Of a stretch of 64,000 bases of DNA, positions 54,712 through 64,000 are shown one piece after another (the stretch's first letter is position 1; each line of letters opens with the position of its first letter). The DNA is from Heterotrichella gracilis (Eukaryota; Sar; Xanthophyceae; Tribonematales; Xanthonemataceae), in assembly GCA_032358255.1 (NCBI GenBank), contig JAULBX010000781.1, positions 62,001 through 126,000 on the forward strand, in the 5' to 3' direction. Under the pieces are notes generated by a model. That model ran no database searches. It was not told the origin of the DNA and saw only the letters and a list, made by a program, of their open reading frames with translations. The position numbers and the translations under genes are program-made.

Positions 54712-57151
54712 CTATGCAACATCAATCCCCAGTACTGAGGAAACCACAAACTGGCTAATGCGCAACGCCAGCCTCTCCTTGCATGCCAGCATATTCTCAA
54801 GCAGCGCATCCATGTCCCCCAAAACCCCGTAAACCCTTTCATAAAAGCCCTGCTGCTGCTGCTGATACGCGGCGTCATGCAGCCCCTGGCTATCAGCCTC
54901 CTCAAATGCCCGAGTGATCAGCTCAGAAGCCATGGGGGTCAAGAGCTCCATCCACAGCCTCGCAAGATTAGCTGGAAACTGCTGGGCCATGCGGAACAGC
55001 ATGCGCCGGAGCTCAAAGCAATTGAGATGGCCCAAGCACAGCGTCAATGGATCAGCCAGGCCCAAATCTAGCTTGCTGCCAAACTGGTGAAGGAAACCAT
55101 TTGTGTCCACCATGCCAGGGAGCATGGGCATGGGCAGGGAGCCTGCTGTGGGTGTTCCGCCTGGCTGTGCGCCATGTGGCTCTTGGCTTGCTCCCACAAT
55201 GCGCCGCAGTGCAACCGTTTCAGCATCCGAAAGCGGCGCATCCACCAAGTGGCACGCCTGCACACTGGCTGCTGCATCAGTGGAAGCTACCTTGCGGCGC
55301 TTGAACGACATCCCACCCCCTGATGCTGTCGTATTGTCTTCCTGTGGTGCAATCCCCAGCTGTGACTCATCGCCGCGTAGGACATGCGGGATCGGCCCGC
55401 AGTGCCCAGGCAAAAGAGTGGTGTGTGCCCCGCTGCTGCCAGCTCCATCCCCAACCCCTACTTCCCCTAGTTCCCCACCCACCCTGCCACTTTCCTGCTG
55501 CACCCCACTGCTGCCAGCTGCAACCCCATCGCCTACTTCCCCACCCCCCCCACTAGGCGGCGGCTGCACTCCACCGCTGCTTGCGCCTGCTTCAGGCTCT
55601 GTGCTGGCTCCCTCATTCGCACACGATGCCCTCATACTTGCCACCAGCTCCTCCTTCTGAGCGTCCGTCACGCTCTGGAAAACCCTCCGCAGGTAGTACA
55701 TGTCCATGTGGGACCCTAGCAGCTTTGAAAAGTGCGACTGCCACCAGAAGTTGACTGCGATGGCGCCTGCGGTGCTGTCCACCTGGTGCCACCAGCCCTC
55801 TGGGATGAACAGCATGTCCCCAGCCTGAATCACAAAAACAGTAACAGATCAGGCAAATCAGTCAGCCAGCCATTTTATGAAACAGCCATTCTTTTCAGAC
55901 ACTTAGCTCCCTCTCCCCCCACACCCACAAAGAAGCGTGAGCTGGGTATATGGCTGGATGACAGAGTGCTAAAGCTTGCTTCTGCATGCGTATGTGGCGT
56001 ATTTTGACCTTTAAAAAACTGTGAAACAAAATGACATTGAATCTCTGAAACCCCAGAAAACCATGAAGTATTTCCCCCATAGAATTAGTACGAAGTCCAG
56101 CATCTTACCTGGAGCGTGAGCTGCGCGTATGGCTGCATGGCCAGAGCGCTGAGGGGGTGCTTCTCCATATCCGGCCCATTGAAGTCCACCGCAGCGTGGT
56201 TTGGCGACTCGCCATAGAGGGCCATTGGGTACAGGCAGGGGGTTGCTGCGGGGCTCCATAGGCGCACAGACTTTGTGCCCGTCACCACGCACAGCAGGTT
56301 GTGGTAGGGGTCGTAGTGCGTGCTGCTCTTCAAGGGCCTGCACTGTGGTGAGGCTAGGTTAGTGCCCTAATAGATTTGGGGATGGCATGGGATGAGGGAT
56401 GCAACTGGATGGTATGACTGGGACTGGGTGAGTGGGTTGGGTGTGTGGATGTGTGGTGGCGTGTGGGGGTGAGGGTGACTAACCAGCGGCCGATGGGCAA
56501 TGTTGGGTTTGTGTGTGTGAGTGGAGTGGATGGCATGTAATGTTTTTGTGACGACACCCAACCAGTGGCTCACCTGACGTTCGCCCACAGGTTAATGTGG
56601 GACAGCTCGCGGCCCTGAAGCACCCCCGGGATGTCAAAATCCTCTTGCAAAGCAGCCAAACTGCTCGGCAGCGCGTCTGTGGTGGCTATAGGAGACTGCG
56701 CGAGGTACAGGTCGGGCGCCTGGGGGTCACCACGTGCTTGCAGGAACTCTGTGAAGGTCTGGTGGAGGGAGGTGTGGTGGCGCATGTCGCCGTACAGGAT
56801 GCCGCCCGGCTGCGCCACGGTGACTTGCACCTGTGCGCTGCCGCACAGCTGCTGCAGGCGCTGAGGGCCTGCCGGGCCGGACCACCGCTGCAGTGCCGGC
56901 CAGTGTGCGACACCACCTACCAGCACAAGGAAGTGTATAAAAAACCTATGCATGCATATGCGGAGGCTGAGTTTCGGGCAAAGTTCGAGGTAAAACCTGT
57001 GCAATTAATTAAAGACTGGTCTCAAACTGGTGTTGCGCACGAGTGTTCACAGTGTGAGCGCCCCAGCAAGGCTCGTATGGCCATGCATAGTTTTACCTTT
57101 CATTAATACTGGCAGGTTGTTCCGTTCCAACTCCTCTACTGTGCACTCCAT
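54712..57151 (-). CDS. JmjC-domain dioxygenase, JMJ31-like
   Basis: Fe(II)/2-oxoglutarate oxygenase of the cupin-type JmjC family. Exons on the minus strand: 57151-57097, 56916-56574, 56337-56109, 55824-54712 (579 aa), all in phase. The N-terminal part (NNLPVLMKGGVAHWPALQRW) is the typical JmjC start. The metal triad is complete: His and Asp in STHYDPYHNLLCVV, and the second His in GWWHQVDS. SHINLWANVR and the YPMALYGESPNHAAVDF insert resemble plant JMJ31-type proteins. Unlike that family, the tail adds a long Gly/Ser/Glu-rich linker followed by a helical region ending in a C-terminal domain-like segment. Substrate (protein or tRNA hydroxylation, or histone demethylation) cannot be read from sequence. 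Its ATG lies 87 bases from the DPH3 stop. Confidence 0.8.
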
Positions 57152-57237
57152 GCTGTTTAGTGTAAGGAGACGCCAGTGGCAGTGACCCAAGAATGCAGAC
57201 TGTGACGGCTGCTGCTGGATGTTACACCTCCAGGGAG

Positions 57238-57477
57238 TTAAGATACTGAAACAGTGGGCGGTGTTGGCTGGGGCGGAGGAGGTGGGTCTTCAAAGTCTTC
57301 TGGGTTGTAGACCACGGTTATATAGAGAGAGCAGCTGGGGCAGTGGGCAATCTCTTCACCAGCAGCCAACTCCTCTGGGGTGATCAGGAACAGGTCCCCA
57401 CAAGGGCACGGGTATGTGAACGCTTGCAGCTCCTCGTTCCAGGACATGTCCTCAATCTCAACCTCGTCGTACGACAT
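57238..57477 (-). CDS. DPH3: Diphthamide biosynthesis protein 3 (CSL zinc finger)
   Basis: Single-exon, 79-aa CSL zinc-finger protein. It begins MSYDEVEIEDMSWNEELQAF. The zinc ligands are in the PCPCGDLF and HCPSCSLYITVVY motifs, the invariant CxC...CxxC of DPH3/KTI11. DPH3 carries iron/electrons to DPH1-DPH2 in the first step of diphthamide formation on elongation factor 2, and in yeast also supports Elongator tRNA modification. The C-terminal Pro-rich tail is specific to this gene. It is the only intronless gene here; it lies just upstream of, and on the same strand as, the JmjC gene. Confidence 0.93.
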   Translation of the reverse strand: MSYDEVEIEDMSWNEELQAFTYPCPCGDLFLITPEELAAGEEIAHCPSCSLYITVVYNPEDFEDPPPPPQPTPPTVSVS

Positions 57478-57902
57478 TTTGAGAGAGTTCACAGCTGCAG
57501 AAACCCACGACACCCGTTTTGTTGCTTTAAGCAGCTGCCAAAGTGCCCAATGAAACACACACCCGTTGGCCTTATGGCTGCCTAAATATAAGCTGCCGCA
57601 TAGCTGAAGGCTGTACAGTGGATAATAAACACCGGACGGTGTGTTTGTCTTCTTGCACCTTGTAGCAAGGAAGTTTTGCGGCAGCAAAATGCATGCATGC
57701 GGCGGGTGCTGTCCCCTCGTGTCTCTGATCAGCGTATATCGCCCCTTTGGCAGATGCATGCATGCATACGAAAACAGGCTTCCACAAAAGCCTGCCAGTG
57801 TCCAACACAAAGGAAGCAGCTTTCTTTCAGTTGCAAATCAAGCAAGCGTGCTGAATCTAGCAACGGTGGCACACATACACATAGGAGGTTGACTGAAGCA
57901 GC
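57478..57902. other. Divergent promoter region, DPH3 / PyrD
   Basis: 425 bases between two start codons on opposite strands, so a shared bidirectional promoter is likely. Several GCATGC repeats; no identified element. Confidence 0.5.
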
Positions 57903-59429
57903 ATGCAGTCTCATGTTGCATGCTCCACCAGTACAGCAACAAAGCTGTACACGGCAAGAGCCCCAGTTTGTACCAGGTTGAGGATGCAAGGATTTGGTAC
58001 ATTCCACAGGCGCAGCATCAGCAAGCGCTTTGCTGTCCATGCCTCCCAGCAGCTAGGAACACCCACAGGCACGTGTGGCTGGCTTTGCACAACCTCCATA
58101 CCCCACCTGTCCGTGCATATACGCGGCTGGAGACGTTGCTATTGAAGCCTTACTCACGCCTGTGCTGTGCGTGTTTCAGAGGATGACAGGCGTTACATGC
58201 GCCTGGCCTTGGAGCAAGCCAAGAAAGGTCTAGGCCAGACCTACCCAAACCCTGCTGTAGGGTGTGTGATTGTCAAGGGCGCCGAGGTGAGCCACCAAAG
58301 CTCTTCCGTCCGCAACTGAATGCAACACTTGATCTGATCAGATATGGATGACTGAGGCGTGTGGTGGGATCGTGCAGGTGATCGGAGAGGGGTACCATCC
58401 GAAAGCGGGGATGCCGCATGCTGAAGTGTATGCCTTGCGAGCAGCAGGTAGGGTCGGTAGGGTCATGGCACCATCTGCAAGATGTAGTTGCTGGTGTGTT
58501 TGGGAAGCAAGTAAAAATCAATATGGAAAGGTATGCATATTCTTGGAAAGTACATCAGCCACCACCAATGCAGCATGGAGAGTGCAACTCTGGCCACAGC
58601 TTTTGTCACCCAGCCTGACACACTTGCATGCTGTGCAGGCCAAGAGGCAAAGGGGGCAACTGCATACGTCACGCTAGAGCCGTGCAACCACTTTGGTCGG
58701 ACACCGCCATGCAGCCAAGCGCTGGTAGATGCTGGTGTGGCAAGGGTGGGTGTTCACTTTGGCAACCATTGTGGGTGGTGCAGGCATAGGGCAGCAACCA
58801 GTATAATGATATCAAATTTGTCTGTTCCTTGCATGGCAGAGACATGCTTGCTGCAGCCACTGGCGCGCTGCCAGGTGACCTAAGTACAACGATTTACTCT
58901 GTTTCTTGGAAAACTTGAAATATAAAAAGTCGTCACGTACGGAGTTTTTCCAGATTTCATCAAAATTGAATCAATTAATTGATTACTTTCTATTTTATTA
59001 GGCCCACTGCCAGATGACCTATGCAACCTGTACACTAAAACATGCGGCTTTGCTGCCGTGCATGCTGCAGGTGGTGGTTGGGTGCGGTGACCCCAACCCA
59101 CTGGTGGGTGGCGCAGGCATTGCCACGCTGCAGGGCGCGGGCATAGAGGTGGTGTGCGGGGTGGAGGAGGAGGAGTGCTACAGCATTAACCAGGTTTGCA
59201 TCAACATCACAGGGCACTGCCTCGGATTAGCACTGGGGATTGGAGTGTGTTACAAGCTTGCATGACTGTCACAAGCAGCTTTGTCACCCCTTCCCAGAGA
59301 GTGTGTAGCTAAAATCCAATGACTGGTGCAATGCTAAAATGCTGAATTGATTCACAAGGAGAAATGCTGAAATGAAGGTGTGTGCTGCAGGAGTTCATGG
59401 AGAGAATGATGGCCCAGGCTGGTAGCTAA
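57903..59429 (+). CDS. Pyrimidine deaminase of riboflavin synthesis (PyrD/RibD N-domain)
   Basis: Deaminates the ring-opened diamino-pyrimidine phosphate in plastid riboflavin synthesis. Exons: 57903-58068, 58180-58286, 58378-58447, 58639-58745, 59071-59193, 59391-59429 (203 aa). Exon 1 is a likely transit peptide and requires a GC donor (ACAG|GCACGT), so it is the least certain part. The zinc deaminase motif is intact: [12 protein letters not shown], then [20 protein letters not shown]. The core opens with [20 protein letters not shown] and ends with [15 protein letters not shown] and a NQEFMERM motif. It stops 12 residues into the last exon, so the reductase-like C-terminal domain of bacterial RibD and of plant PYRD is absent. 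This is thus a stand-alone deaminase, or the model ends early. Confidence 0.8.
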
Positions 59430-59778
59430 GGGTGGAAATCACACAAGGCTCTGCCACAGACTCTCACCAGCCGCTAGTTTTTGCTCCAAGGGCCAGTCAA
59501 GGAGTGGTCAGATACTGTAGCCGTGTTGCAACCTTGCTGTGTATGCTGGACACTAAAATTGCTACGTACCCTAAAGTCGTTACAATTGTTTGACAGGTAT
59601 TACCGTTGTTTGGCAGCACAACGGGGTCATTAAAATTCCTTTGTTTTACACTCTTGGTCAGCATCTCTGGGATGTCACTGCCAGGCACGCCACCAGCTAG
59701 CGGCTGCAGACATTATGTCAGCATGCCATTTAATTGATCATTGACAGACAGTATATCTGGCTTGCGCATGGAACACCG
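59430..59778. other. Intergenic region between convergent PyrD and AlkD-like genes
   Basis: About 350 bases of 3' flanks. No reductase-domain exon of a fused RibD was found here, and no other feature. Confidence 0.5.
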
Positions 59779-61529
59779 TCATTTCCTCCTACGTGTATGC
59801 CCTGGATTTTCCATCTCCCCACCCTGCTCCAGTGGAACCGCACCAGGGTCAACGACACTTAGTCCACGCCCATGCACCTCCTTTCTCAGATTAAGCAACC
59901 GCGTGCGCTCGCCATTGCTCAGCTTTTCAACAGCGTAGCTCAAGCCTTCCCTGGTGAAGTGCCGCATGTGGGTCTCACAAAACTGCACAAGCGCTGCTGT
60001 GTTTGCAACGCCAATCTCCCGCAGTAGCCAGCCGGTGCCGAGCTGCACGAAGCGCTCCTGGCAGCGTATGTTGATGGCGCATGTGTCGAGCAGCTCCTGT
60101 GTAAAGCCTACATGGGGCGGCAATGGTAACTGTCGATGGCAAATATGAAATAGAGAGAATGAAAGAGAGAAACAAAACGCCCCCACACACGGCGGCACAC
60201 CACCACAAGCCAGCGATGTAAATATAACATGTAAAAAGCCTATTATAGTAAATGAGGTAAAATGACAGCTTGCACCAAAGGGCCTGGCAATACCTGTGTA
60301 CACCACACCATCTCCTTTTTTTGCAATCGTGATGAACGCCACCATGGATGCCCGCTTGCCCCATATGTTGTCCATGGCGTGCAGCGCCACTATTGCTCCA
60401 ACCAAGGCACGCAGCTCTGCACTGGATGACTCCAAGTGCTGCTTCACGCTTGCTGCCAGTACCCGGGAGCACAATGTATCGCATGTCGCCCTGCACACAG
60501 TTACCCAGGGTTTAGGGTTTAGGACACCTGAACAGGAATACTTTTTAACGCATACCGTGATCAGCGGTTTTACAGGGTCCCTCCCCAAGCCATTGGAGGT
60601 GAGTGGTGTGGGTGCTGTTGCTTGGTATGAAGGGAATTTGATCGCGGGTCATGGAACAGGACGGCGGCCACTTTTTGGAGAAATAGGCCCATGGCATGCC
60701 AGCATTATGGACACGTGGGCATTTGCAGAGAACAATAGCCACTACCCCTTTTCGATTGCAAACTATAAGCAATGCGCATCCACCCACGTGGTGCAAAGTC
60801 CCACCGCATATATATGTCCCAGCCTACCCCTTACCAGTCGTATACATGCCCAGCCTCCAGCATGGCCGCCAGCGCAGGCAGCTCCTCCCTCCACTGCCAC
60901 AGCCCAGGCTTCACCAGCTGCTGCTGCAGGAGCATGATCCCAGCCAGCTTGTCCTCCTGATGCACCTGCTGGAGCAGTTCCAGGGCAAGCAGCCTCCAGT
61001 CTGCAGGCTGCAAATCCGCGTGCTGGAGGGCAAAGTCCTTCACCAGGCTTTCCACTTGTGGTGTCTTCAGTCCTCTGTGCTTTATGACGCCCTTGAAGTA
61101 CCTGCCAGAGAACCAGCACACACCTTTGATTGAATGTACTGTCATGAGCAACCAAAACTGTGGCCATGAGCGCCAGGCGTGCAATGGGAATGTACGAGTG
61201 AATGTGACACTTGCAAATGGTCATACGATCCCGTAAACTCCAGAAATTGGTGACAAATCAGGTGAAGCCGAGACATACCGGTCCAGGTTCTGTTTTTGTT
61301 GTGCGGTGCTGCCAAGGTCCATTGTCGCCTGCAGCGATAGCAACAACTTATGCGCCATGTGCGGGCCAGGGTCCAACACATCCTTGAGGTCGTCCCTTGT
61401 TTCTGTGCTGTGTGGATGAGAACACCTGTCTATCTGCTGCTGCTGCTGCTGCTGCTGCTGTTTGCTGGTGGCCGTTTGTTGCTGCGTGCCTCGAGTTGTA
61501 CGCGCACTGGTTCCAGCACTGGAAGTCAT
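59779..61529 (-). CDS. DNA alkylation repair protein, AlkD-type HEAT-like
   Basis: Four exons on the minus strand: 61529-61279, 61101-60835, 60490-60294, 60107-59779 (347 aa), all in phase. The N-terminus has a Ser/Thr/Gln stretch with nine consecutive Gln from a CTG/CAG tract (about 61434-61460). The remainder matches the PF08713 DNA alkylation repair family of helical repeats: RYFKGVIKHRGLKTP, WRLLALELLQQV, DNIWGKRASMVAF and TGWLLREIGVANTAALVQFC. The conserved Asp-(Asn)-Trp in the helix (MDNIW) resembles the catalytic Asp region of AlkD-type glycosylases. It is predicted to excise bulky or cationic alkylated bases without base flipping. A Lys/Arg-rich C-terminus (GHTRRRK) could aid nuclear targeting. 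One intron carries a TTTAGGG pair. Confidence 0.82.
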
Positions 61530-62439
61530 TGCACTATGCCGCAGGCCATTGCTTTTGAACGCCAGCGAGATGATGCTGGGGAGTGGTGTTTTGTATACCC
61601 TAGAGCTGCGCAGGTGGCGAGTCAGCCCGCAGGCAAGCAGGTGCCCCCCAAGCCATGCCAGGCGCATGGCCTGGTCTCTGCTGTGCGATTGTGCTTAACC
61701 TGCAGCCTGCAATTGTATGGATCTACACTTGAAGCATATAAGAGACTTCTGAAGTTATGCCTGCAGCACAAGGAGAACAAGGCTTTGGTCGCACTCCAAT
61801 AGGGTACCCACAACCACCTACCAACTGCATGCAACCTTTTCAAGGGTCAACGAACAGTCAGGGTTTCTGCAGACAAAGTATTGTACAGGCTGCTACAATA
61901 GGGAACAAGACGTTCCAGGCTATTCTGGCGTTTTTAGCAACGGAACACTATGACCCACGCACATGCATGCATGCGTTGTGCCAGTTGTACCCAGGGGGTG
62001 ATGAGAGGGAGCGTGCATGCATTGAGGAATCGAACTGCCATAAACTCTCGTACATAATTTGTGCATATCGTTTTCTGGGTGCACGTTTGTGTTTCTAAAC
62101 TAGTGGCTGATGCATGTTGCAGAAGTGAACTGCGTTGTAATTCTTGAACACTCGACTGACGCAGACCAATGCCACTGACGCAGACCAATGCATGCACACC
62201 CGCGCCCACAACACTGAAAAGCATACACAGAGTCCGGCGTGTCCTGCACCCATAGTTTGAACGTTTTGCCGCCTTTAGTGTGTCTAGTTGCACGGATGGT
62301 GTTGATTTTGTTGCAGGGTCCGCGTGCCTTTGACGCGTGACCTAGGTCTGTACGTATGCGAGCACTTGCGCCTGTTCCGACAGCGCCTGCCCCATTGGCA
62401 AGGCCTTGCTAAAGAGGAGCGTGGTGGGTGGAGGACAGG
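61530..62439. other. Divergent region, AlkD-like gene / SnRK2-like kinase
   Basis: An 88-codon plus-strand frame begins at 61535, only five bases from the AlkD ATG, and ends at 61802 (MPQAIAFERQRDDAGEWCFV...). A further splice-ready segment lies at about 62318-62423 (RVPLTRDLGLYVCEHLRLF). These may be exons of a small unrecognised gene or 5' leader exons of the kinase. Evidence is too weak for a call. Confidence 0.3.
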
Positions 62440-64000
62440 ATGCAGCCCCAAACACCTGAGTGGCAGCCCCCAGCGTCCAGCAACAGCCCCGTTCAGCAGC
62501 AGCCACAGCTGCTGGAAGCCTTTGATGACAAGGGCCGCTTCCTGAAGCTAAAAAAGTTGGGGAGCGGGGCTTTTGGGTCGGTGTTCATGGCCATAGACAC
62601 ACACAGCGGCGAGCACGTTGCTATCAAGACGATGGAGCGGGGCATGAAGATAACGAAGCATGTGGAGCGAGAGATTTTGAACCACCGGAAGCTCTTCCAC
62701 CCGCACATAATCCAATTCAGGTCGGCCCACCACGGCTAGGTAGTTGCAGAAACTTGGCATTGCTGTGGCTGATTATAAATGCATTGGTCCCATGTTGGTA
62801 GTGCCAAGCCTGGCCGCTCATTGTGGCACTGACTGTCTTGACGTGCTGGGCTTGACCATGCCTGAGCGCCATGTAGTTGCTAGGTAGCTAGGCAGGTTGT
62901 GACGGGTGTACCTGCTTTTGTGGCCAGCTCAGTCAGCACAACGGCTCAGGGTCTTTACGGGACTCGCACGTGGCAGAGACTGTACTTGGGCACCGCCACT
63001 CCTGGCTGCATGGAAGGAATTGGTCGATTGACCTGTGCATGTTTCAGGGAGGTCTTTGTCAACAAGACCAACCTTTGCATCGTGATGGAATACGCCGCTG
63101 GGGGGACGCTGTTGGAGTATGTTGCAAGGCGAACTCGGTTGACTGAGCACGAGGCCAGATACTTCTTCCAGCAGGTATGGCAACCCTGTGGCACCTTTGC
63201 TTGACGATAGTCTTATACAAATTCGAGTGTAATTTGAACCTTAAGCACTGCTTGCTTCACGTGCGAATGTCATGCGCATGCGATGGCCCATGATCATCTT
63301 GCCATCACACAAACTGCACATACATGTACATATCCAAACATAACAGTGCATCTGCATGACTCATAACAGCGGATCTGAGGAGTACAATTGAACGCAGCTG
63401 CTAGAGCTGGGAGGTCACAACGCACTGTACTACAACAACCCTAAAACCCTAAACCCTAATTCTTGGCTGCCCGTGCTGCAGCTCATCCTAGGTCTGGACT
63501 ACTGCCACAAAAAGAACATAGCGAGCAGGGACATCAAGCTGGAAAACATTTTGCTGGATGACCACCAGGCACCCCTCCTCAAGATTGCAGATTTTGGCTA
63601 CTCCAAAAACCAGGTTGACTCCAGTTCCTGCCACAGCCACGTGGGGACCTTTGCGTATGCCGCTCCTGAGGTGAGGATCAGCTTTATGATTAGGTGTAGG
63701 GTTTAGGTTTCAGGGGTAGGGTTCCCTACCACAACCACATGGGCACCTTTTGTGTGTGCTGCTCCTAAGGCGAGGTTCTGCCTAGACATACCGGTAGTGA
63801 TTGTTTTTGCACACTGCGCTTGTCTCATTGGTTGTTTTAATGACAGGATGACAGGATGAATAATTATCAACGTGGAATTCTTCGATAAATTTGCAACATT
63901 TGCACTCTTGAAACCAGGATCAGCGCTGCAGCACTAAACCCTAACACTGTGCGGTGTGGTTGCAGGTGATTCAGCCCCCTCACCCGGACTCCCAGAAGCA
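62440..64000 (+). CDS. SnRK2-like Ser/Thr protein kinase (3' partial)
   Basis: Exons 62440-62720, 63048-63174, 63482-63670 and 63966-end; the gene runs off the window. A Gln/Pro-rich N-terminus precedes the kinase domain. Subdomain motifs visible: Gly loop [16 protein letters not shown] lysine, the alpha-C Glu in HVEREILNH, hinge [29 protein letters not shown] in IADFGYSK, and activation-segment [10 protein letters not shown]. The DIKLENxLLD...LKIxDFGYSK combination is typical of plant and algal SnRK2 osmotic-stress/ABA kinases. The usual His of the catalytic loop HRD is Ser (ASRDIK); catalytic Asp and the following Lys remain, so activity is likely. Most introns lie at subdomain borders and two carry telobox motifs. 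Confidence 0.82.
63733..63780 (+). repeat. Shadow copy of kinase exon-3 end
   Basis: The end of exon 3 with its donor (63637-63680) is echoed about 100 bases downstream, with some 75-80% identity by eye. The donor GT is changed to GC in the copy. Confidence 0.7.

Noticed and set aside
55103-55660. 185-codon plus-strand frame across the JmjC tail
   Set aside because: Antisense to the Gly/Ser/Glu-rich JmjC linker, with no independent motif.
61535-61802. Small plus-strand gene starting five bases from the AlkD start codon
   Set aside because: Start-to-start distance is too short for two promoters and no family is recognised; kept only as a note.

Overview
The window is nuclear DNA from a green alga. 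The genes are rich in spliceosomal introns (up to 26 exons), and several products belong only to a photosynthetic eukaryote: Psb27, PYG7/Ycf37, a plastid FtsH7/9-type protease, plastid and mitochondrial transit peptides, and a plant-type PyrD deaminase. Short plant-type telomere motifs (TTTAGGG) recur in introns, which fits Trebouxiophyceae better than Chlamydomonas (TTTTAGGG); this lineage call is an inference. I built exon models by hand from splice consensus and reading-phase continuity. Every model given as complete sums to a multiple of three.

Layout, left to right: 3' end of a DUF393/DCC protein (+); MATE transporter (-); 7-TM CREST-like membrane protein (+); extended SDR of the cinnamoyl-CoA/dihydroflavonol reductase type (-); ciliary-type EF-hand protein (+); Psb27 (+); a Pro/Ser-rich protein of unknown function (-); mitochondrial NAD-formate dehydrogenase (+); PYG7 (-); FtsH7/9 (+); two adjacent LamG/four-cysteine-module surface proteins of 658 and 1795 aa (+); JmjC dioxygenase (-); DPH3 (-); PyrD (+); AlkD-type DNA alkylation repair protein (-); and the 5' part of an SnRK2-like kinase (+). 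Most neighbours are divergent pairs.

Three genes within about 18 kb (psb27, pyg7, ftsH) act in thylakoid photosystem assembly and repair: Psb27 on assembling PSII, PYG7 on PSI, and FtsH in membrane protein turnover. The LamG pair occupies about 18 kb and looks like a lineage-specific cell-surface adhesion/recognition family: a secreted one-LamG protein beside a membrane-anchored three-LamG receptor with a PAN-like region and a Pro-rich cytoplasmic tail.

The most unusual signals are outside the protein list. (1) Exon edges, with their splice sites, are repeatedly duplicated as degenerate shadow copies in the adjacent intron or 3' flank, most densely in ftsH and also in the kinase, MATE and psb27 genes. 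(2) Several strong intronic foldbacks occur, including a perfect 21-bp stem in the formate dehydrogenase gene and a 143-nt hairpin in the large receptor gene. (3) Telomere-like motifs sit mainly in introns. (4) GC-AG introns are over-represented. No tRNA or rRNA gene, CRISPR array or intact mobile element was recognised.
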